A DNA stretch of 64,000 nucleotides from assembly GCF_019218285.1 (NCBI RefSeq), contig NZ_JAHUZG010000002.1, positions 992,001 through 1,056,000 of the forward strand, read 5' to 3'. Shown here piece after piece: positions 60,276-64,000 of this stretch. The notes under the pieces were generated by a model. It made no database searches. It was given only the letters and a program-made list of their open reading frames with translations, and was not told where the DNA came from. Position 1 is the stretch's first letter. Every line of letters begins with the position of its first letter. The translations under genes and the position numbers were made by a program. The stretch is from Antarctobacter sediminis. Its GTDB lineage: Bacteria; Pseudomonadota; Alphaproteobacteria; Rhodobacterales; Rhodobacteraceae.

Positions 60276-60278
60276 TCC

Positions 60279-60755
60279 ATGCGACATTTCGATTTTGCCC
60301 CGCTCTACCGTGCCACCGTCGGTTTTGACCAGATCGCCGACTTGATGGACCGCGTTCTTGCCAATGACACCGCGCAGCCGGGCTATCCGCCGTACAACAT
60401 CGAAAAAACCGCCGATGATGCCTATCGCATCTCGATCGCAGTTGCCGGCTTTGCCGAAGACGAACTGTCCGTCGAGGTCAAAGAGCAGGCGCTGGTGGTG
60501 TCGGCCCGCAAGGCCGAAGCCGGTGAAAACGGCAAGACCTATCTGCATCGCGGAATTGCCACCCGTGCCTTCGAGCGCCGGTTCCATCTTGCAGATCATG
60601 TGCGCGTTCAGGGTGCATCGCATGAAAACGGCATGCTGCACATCGACCTGCAACGCGAGATCCCCGAAGCGCTGAAACCGCGCCGGATTGAAATCGCGCG
60701 GCCTGCAACCCAGATGGTAGAGAAGGACGTGGTTGACGCGGAAACCGTCAACTGA
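60279..60755 (+). CDS. Small heat-shock protein Hsp20 (IbpA-like)
   Basis: The 158-residue alpha-crystallin-domain chaperone prevents aggregation of unfolded proteins. The core begins PYNIEKTADDAYRISIAVAGF (about 41-61), followed by the HERRF-like FERRFHLADHV and the crystallin strand ENGMLHIDLQREIPE; the IxI-like tail is KPRRIEI. GGAGGA lies 5 bases ahead of the ATG at 60279, inside hairpin 3 of the leader. Transcription is predicted from a heat-shock promoter, so control is likely at two levels. A strong terminator follows. Confidence 0.95.
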   Translation: MRHFDFAPLYRATVGFDQIADLMDRVLANDTAQPGYPPYNIEKTADDAYRISIAVAGFAEDELSVEVKEQALVVSARKAEAGENGKTYLHRGIATRAFERRFHLADHVRVQGASHENGMLHIDLQREIPEALKPRRIEIARPATQMVEKDVVDAETVN

Positions 60756-60778
60756 TCCCAAGACCCTCGTGTGACTTT

Positions 60779-60806
60779 GGCCCCGGATGACACATCCGGG
60801 GCCTTT
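60779..60806 (+). terminator. Rho-independent terminator of hsp20
   Basis: A perfect 10-bp stem (GGCCCCGGAT/ATCCGGGGCC) with a 5-base loop is followed by TTT, 24 bp after the hsp20 stop. Confidence 0.8.
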
Positions 60807-60870
60807 CCGTATCCGGCGCACCGGCCCCGTTGCCATTGACTTTCGCGCAGGTATCGCCAAGCAGGATCAC

Positions 60871-61773
60871 ATGGACTGGCGCTCTGTCACATTTGACTGG
60901 AACCGCGCGCGGGCCTTCCTTGTCACCGCCGAGGAAGGATCGCTGTCGGCGGCTGCGCGCGCGTTGGGTATGACCCAGCCCACGCTGGGACGGCAGGTGA
61001 CCGCGCTGGAAGAAGAGCTGGGCGTCGTCCTGTTCGAACGGGTCGGGCGCGGGTTGGTCCTGACACAGGCCGGCACACAGTTGATGAGCCATGTGCGCGC
61101 CATGGGCGAGGCCGCAGCAGGCGTTTCACTGGCGGCTTCGGGGCAGGCGCAGGCTGCCTCGGGCCATGTGGCCGTGACCGCCTCGGAGATCTATTCCAGC
61201 TGGTTGATGCCCAGCATCGCCAAACGCCTGCGCGAGGTCGCCCCCGGCATCACGCTGGAAGTGGTTGCGTCGAACGAAATTCGTGACCTGCGCCGCCGCG
61301 AAGCCGATATCGCCATCCGCAATGCCCGCCCCGAGGAACCGGATCTGATCGCCAAGATGGTCGGCGATGACGAAGGCACCTTCTACGCCACCGACGACTA
61401 CCTGAAACGGCTGGGCCCCGTCTCTGTGCCCGAAGATCTGGCGCGGGCGGATTTCGTGGGGTTTGGCGAAAACGAAAGCTTTGTCGAGGCGCTGCAACGG
61501 CGCGGCATCCCCGTAACGCCGGCGCATTTCCCGGTTCTGGCCTCCTCGCACGCGGTACATTGGGAAATGACACGTGGCGGGTTGGGTGTGGGCACCGTGC
61601 CCTGCGGGCTGGGGGACAGCACGCCCGGGATGCGCCGAGTCCTGCCCGAAGTCACCTTTAACTTTCCCGTCTGGCTGGTGGCGCACCGCGAATTGCGGAC
61701 CAGCCCCCGCGTGCGCATCGTCTGGGAACTGCTGGCGGAAATGCTGCCGACGTTGCTGTCCACCGCAAGGTAG
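60871..61773 (+). CDS. LysR-family transcriptional regulator
   Basis: The 300-residue regulator has an N-terminal winged HTH (about 12-70; GSLSAAARALGMTQPTLGRQVTALEEELG) and an effector domain with a long VEVVASNEIRDLRRREADIAIR-type sheet region. AGGA precedes the ATG at 60871. No divergent target is adjacent, so its regulon is unknown. It converges on the phytase-esterase-like gene. Confidence 0.9.
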   Translation: MDWRSVTFDWNRARAFLVTAEEGSLSAAARALGMTQPTLGRQVTALEEELGVVLFERVGRGLVLTQAGTQLMSHVRAMGEAAAGVSLAASGQAQAASGHVAVTASEIYSSWLMPSIAKRLREVAPGITLEVVASNEIRDLRRREADIAIRNARPEEPDLIAKMVGDDEGTFYATDDYLKRLGPVSVPEDLARADFVGFGENESFVEALQRRGIPVTPAHFPVLASSHAVHWEMTRGGLGVGTVPCGLGDSTPGMRRVLPEVTFNFPVWLVAHRELRTSPRVRIVWELLAEMLPTLLSTAR

Positions 61774-61813
61774 CGCGCCCTTACAACCACCGAAGCCGGC
61801 CGTCTTGGAACGG

Positions 61814-61845
61814 CATGCGCCCCACGGTTTCCCGCGGGGCGCATG
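61814..61845. terminator. Inverted repeat between convergent genes
   Basis: Arms CATGCGCCCC (61814-61823) and GGGGCGCATG (61836-61845) form a perfect 10-bp stem. It lies about 40 bp after the LysR stop and 30 bp after the stop of the opposing gene. The short T-rich stretch on the plus side is weak. Confidence 0.5.
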
Positions 61846-61873
61846 GTATTCTTGGATTCGTCGGATCAGGCGA

Positions 61874-64000
61874 TCAGAGCTTGAACATCCAGAAGAAAGT
61901 TTCGCCCGAGCTGTCGTCCACGCCGTCATTGTCGGTCGAAACCCAGACGGTGCCGTCTTCGAAGATGGCCAGACCTTCGACCTTGTCGACGACATAGCCG
62001 CCAAAGGCTTGCAGGTCGGGGATCAGGTCGCGGACTTCTTCTTTGGACACCACGGGCAGATCACCGCCCAGCGCCGCCGGAACCATCTCTGCCGCGGGGA
62101 TGCGGTAGATCTTTTTGGTCACCACATTGGCGCCGATCTGGTTGTCACGTTCGATGACATAGACAAAATCGCCATGCGCCACGATCTCGGACAGGCCAAC
62201 CCAGCCTTTGGCCGGCTCGGCCTTGGGGTAAAGGACCGCGCCCCATTCCTTGGTTTCCAGGTTGTAGGAGACCAGCTTGACGTGGTTCTTGGGGTCGTCT
62301 TTCCACTCGCGCTGAACGGCCATCCAAAGGGTGTCGCCGACCTTGGTGATACCTTCAAAGCCAAAGCGCTTTTCGACGGCGGTCAGTTCTGCGGGGATCA
62401 TGATCTCGGCCGAGTTGGTCTTGATCAGGCCATCGGCGGTGACGTGATAGATCGCGTGCGGGATGCCGCGTTCGGTCCGGCCCTCGGAGGCGACGAAGAA
62501 GCCGCCGTTGCCATCCAGCGTGATGCCTTCGAGATCCAGCTTTTGCGCCGGGTCGCCGTTGGCACGGTGGATGACGATCGCATCGACGATGCGCGCCGGG
62601 GTCTGCGTGGTGTCGATCTTGAAGATCGTCGGCTGGAAACCGTAGAAGCTGTCGTTCACAGCCCAGACGATGCCATCCTTGTCGGCCACCATGCCCGAGA
62701 TCGCGCCCCAGCCGATCAGGCGGTCGGCACCTTCGGAGGTCAGCGTCGGATACTGGGCCGGCTGGTCCATGTATTCGAAGATCATGACATGCGCGCGCAC
62801 GCCGCCGTCTTCGATCAGGTCAACCTCGTTGGCCGAGATCAGCAGGTTGCGTTCGGGGATGGCGACGTAGCCCTCTGGCCCGATGCCCGAGGGCAGGATC
62901 TGTTTCAGGACCGGGGCGGCCGGATCGGTGACGTCATAGACACCCACGGCAGAGCCGCGTTCCGAACCGACAAAGACCATCGGCGTGCCGTCGAAGATGG
63001 CGGTTTCGATGGATTCAGGCTCGACACCCTTGGCGTCGGACCGCTTGTCCGGGTAGTGGCCGATCTGGATCAGCGCGTGTTCAAAGGAGGCACCGCTTTC
63101 GTAGACCACTTCGCCGGTCTTCGAGAAGATGGTCCAGCCGCGCGAACCGCCGTCCATGTCGCCTTCGTTGGCGATGGCGAAATGCGTGTCGTCGATCCAT
63201 TTGACGGCGTCGGGCTCACGCTTGCGGGCGGGCTGCGATTTGTCGAAATCCAGCGAGCCGCGCTCGTCCAGCGTGTCGATCATGTCCAGATCGACCGCGC
63301 CGGCGGAAAAATGGCTGATGATGGAACCATCGGCGCCAACCACCACGAGGTAGTTGTTTTCCTGAAGCGTAACGATGGTCTCGCCCAGCGCGTTGATGTC
63401 CACGAACTCGGGCTCGGGGTCTTCGGGCGCGATGTCGGCAAGGCCGGTCAGTTCAACGGTCTTGAGGTCATCACAGGCCAGCGCGCCGTCCTTGATTTCA
63501 CCGATGACAAGGAAACCGGCAGGCAACTGGCCCACGCGACCGTCGCCAAGGTCTTCGTCACGCTCGTTCTCGATGGCGATCGAGATGCGGGTGCCGTCCT
63601 TGGACACGGCCACCGAATCCGGCTGACCGCCGAGGTCGCAGGTGGCGGTGATATTGCCCGACATCACGTCGATGATGGCAAGATGACCCGAGGGATCGGT
63701 GTAGCTGGCCGAGGTGTTCACGCCGACAAAGGCGGTGGACCCCACGATGCCGACGGCGGTCGGCTCACCGTCCAACGCCACGTTGCCCAGCGGCTGTGGG
63801 CTGTGCGGGTCGGTGATGTCGATGCGGCCGATCACGCCCAGCGGGCTGTCGGTATAAACCAGCGTCATGCCGTCCGCGGTGGCGGCGATGATCTCGGCCG
63901 AGGTCTCGCGCGCGCGGTCTTCGCCGTCGGCCATGTTCAGATAGGTGCCGAAAGAGGCGATGCGATTGAAATTCATGTCTGCCGTGGCGGCGGAGGCAGC
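61874..64000 (-). CDS. Secreted phytase-esterase-like/beta-propeller protein (5' partial)
   Basis: At least 708 residues are visible; the frame is open to the window edge and has no stop beyond the ATG at 63976. The edge residues read AASAATAD, the end of a signal peptide, so the true start lies outside. The N-terminal part (after MNFNRIASFGTYLN) is a propeller of SPLGVIGRIDITDP and DVTDPAAPVLKQIL repeats of the choice-of-anchor I type. The C-terminal part matches the esterase-like phytase family (DLEGITLDGNGGFFVASEGR, EGITKVGDTLWMAVQRE). The role is probably phosphate-ester or alkaline-phosphatase-related; the exact substrate is unknown. Confidence 0.82.
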   Translation of the reverse strand, partial: AASAATADMNFNRIASFGTYLNMADGEDRARETSAEIIAATADGMTLVYTDSPLGVIGRIDITDPHSPQPLGNVALDGEPTAVGIVGSTAFVGVNTSASYTDPSGHLAIIDVMSGNITATCDLGGQPDSVAVSKDGTRISIAIENERDEDLGDGRVGQLPAGFLVIGEIKDGALACDDLKTVELTGLADIAPEDPEPEFVDINALGETIVTLQENNYLVVVGADGSIISHFSAGAVDLDMIDTLDERGSLDFDKSQPARKREPDAVKWIDDTHFAIANEGDMDGGSRGWTIFSKTGEVVYESGASFEHALIQIGHYPDKRSDAKGVEPESIETAIFDGTPMVFVGSERGSAVGVYDVTDPAAPVLKQILPSGIGPEGYVAIPERNLLISANEVDLIEDGGVRAHVMIFEYMDQPAQYPTLTSEGADRLIGWGAISGMVADKDGIVWAVNDSFYGFQPTIFKIDTTQTPARIVDAIVIHRANGDPAQKLDLEGITLDGNGGFFVASEGRTERGIPHAIYHVTADGLIKTNSAEIMIPAELTAVEKRFGFEGITKVGDTLWMAVQREWKDDPKNHVKLVSYNLETKEWGAVLYPKAEPAKGWVGLSEIVAHGDFVYVIERDNQIGANVVTKKIYRIPAAEMVPAALGGDLPVVSKEEVRDLIPDLQAFGGYVVDKVEGLAIFEDGTVWVSTDNDGVDDSSGETFFWMFKL

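Noticed and set aside
1-64000. tRNA, rRNA, CRISPR arrays, insertion sequences or prophage
   Set aside because: Intergenic regions were read for GGTTCGA-type T-arms, regularly spaced repeats, and transposase or integrase genes; none was seen. A tRNAscan or Infernal run would settle it.

Overview
This 64 kb window is ordinary, densely packed chromosome from a GC-rich alphaproteobacterium. It is most likely a marine member of the Rhodobacterales (Roseobacter group). The evidence is the gene content and gene neighbours: a CcrM-type GANTC cluster, rnd-lptC-lptA-lptB-hpf-ptsN, MoxR-DUF58-DUF4159, glcDEF with an inserted membrane gene, and the surface-glycan genes. Species cannot be read from sequence alone. 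There is no rRNA, tRNA, CRISPR array, prophage or insertion sequence. Almost all intergenic gaps are under 200 bp. The one large gap is 24926-25893, where base composition becomes clearly more AT-rich.

Layout. 1-2.6 kb: an exported protein and a PstS-like/OmpA chimera. 2.6-7.4 kb: radC, then dnaK-dnaJ behind a heat-shock (RpoH) promoter, then alkB. 7.4-8.6 kb: tandem secreted SH3-like paralogs. 8.6-19.0 kb: a surface-polysaccharide region with a KpsM-like exporter permease, cysQ, five glycosyltransferase or sugar-nucleotide genes plus GT14, and a sulfotransferase with two domains. 19.0-21.0 kb: a prfH-rtcB ribosome-rescue/RNA-repair pair preceded by two tiny coupled ORFs. 21.0-25.0 kb: ptsN, hpf, lptBAC and ribonuclease D. 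25.9-33.2 kb: an exoY-like sugar transferase, small metabolic enzymes (MaoC-like, two VOC proteins, FMN reductase, SDR), an OmpA lipoprotein, an Ada-like repair protein, and LysR and TetR regulators. 33.3-42.8 kb: nth, adenosine kinase, a subtilase without a signal peptide, polA, hemolysin III, pirin, a zf-CHCC protein, a lone ABC ATPase and a HIT protein. 42.9-45.4 kb: a second GT14 and second sulfotransferase, divergently arranged. 45.4-53.7 kb: rpiB, a DUF1285 protein, and the MoxR-DUF58-BatA/DUF4159-GATase-like operon. 53.7-59.3 kb: DUF599 and CopD/HemJ-like membrane proteins, then glycolate oxidase glcD-glcE-orf-glcF. 59.3-64 kb: a trypsin-like protease, hsp20 with an apparent ROSE-type RNA thermometer, a LysR regulator, and a partial phytase-esterase-like secreted protein.

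How genes work together. CysQ removes the PAP made by sulfotransferases. GalU and GalE supply UDP-glucose and UDP-galactose. The glycosyltransferases, the KpsM-like permease and ExoY point to assembly and export of a surface glycan, which I infer may be sulfated. PrfH and RtcB fit the known ribosome rescue-and-repair partnership. DnaK, DnaJ and Hsp20 form the heat-shock part. LptA/B/C move LPS to the outer membrane. GlcDEF oxidises glycolate to glyoxylate.

The items most worth following up are the micro-ORF leader ahead of rtcB-prfH, the three-hairpin hsp20 leader, the tandem sulfotransferase with its glycan locus, and the GANTC cluster upstream of rnd.
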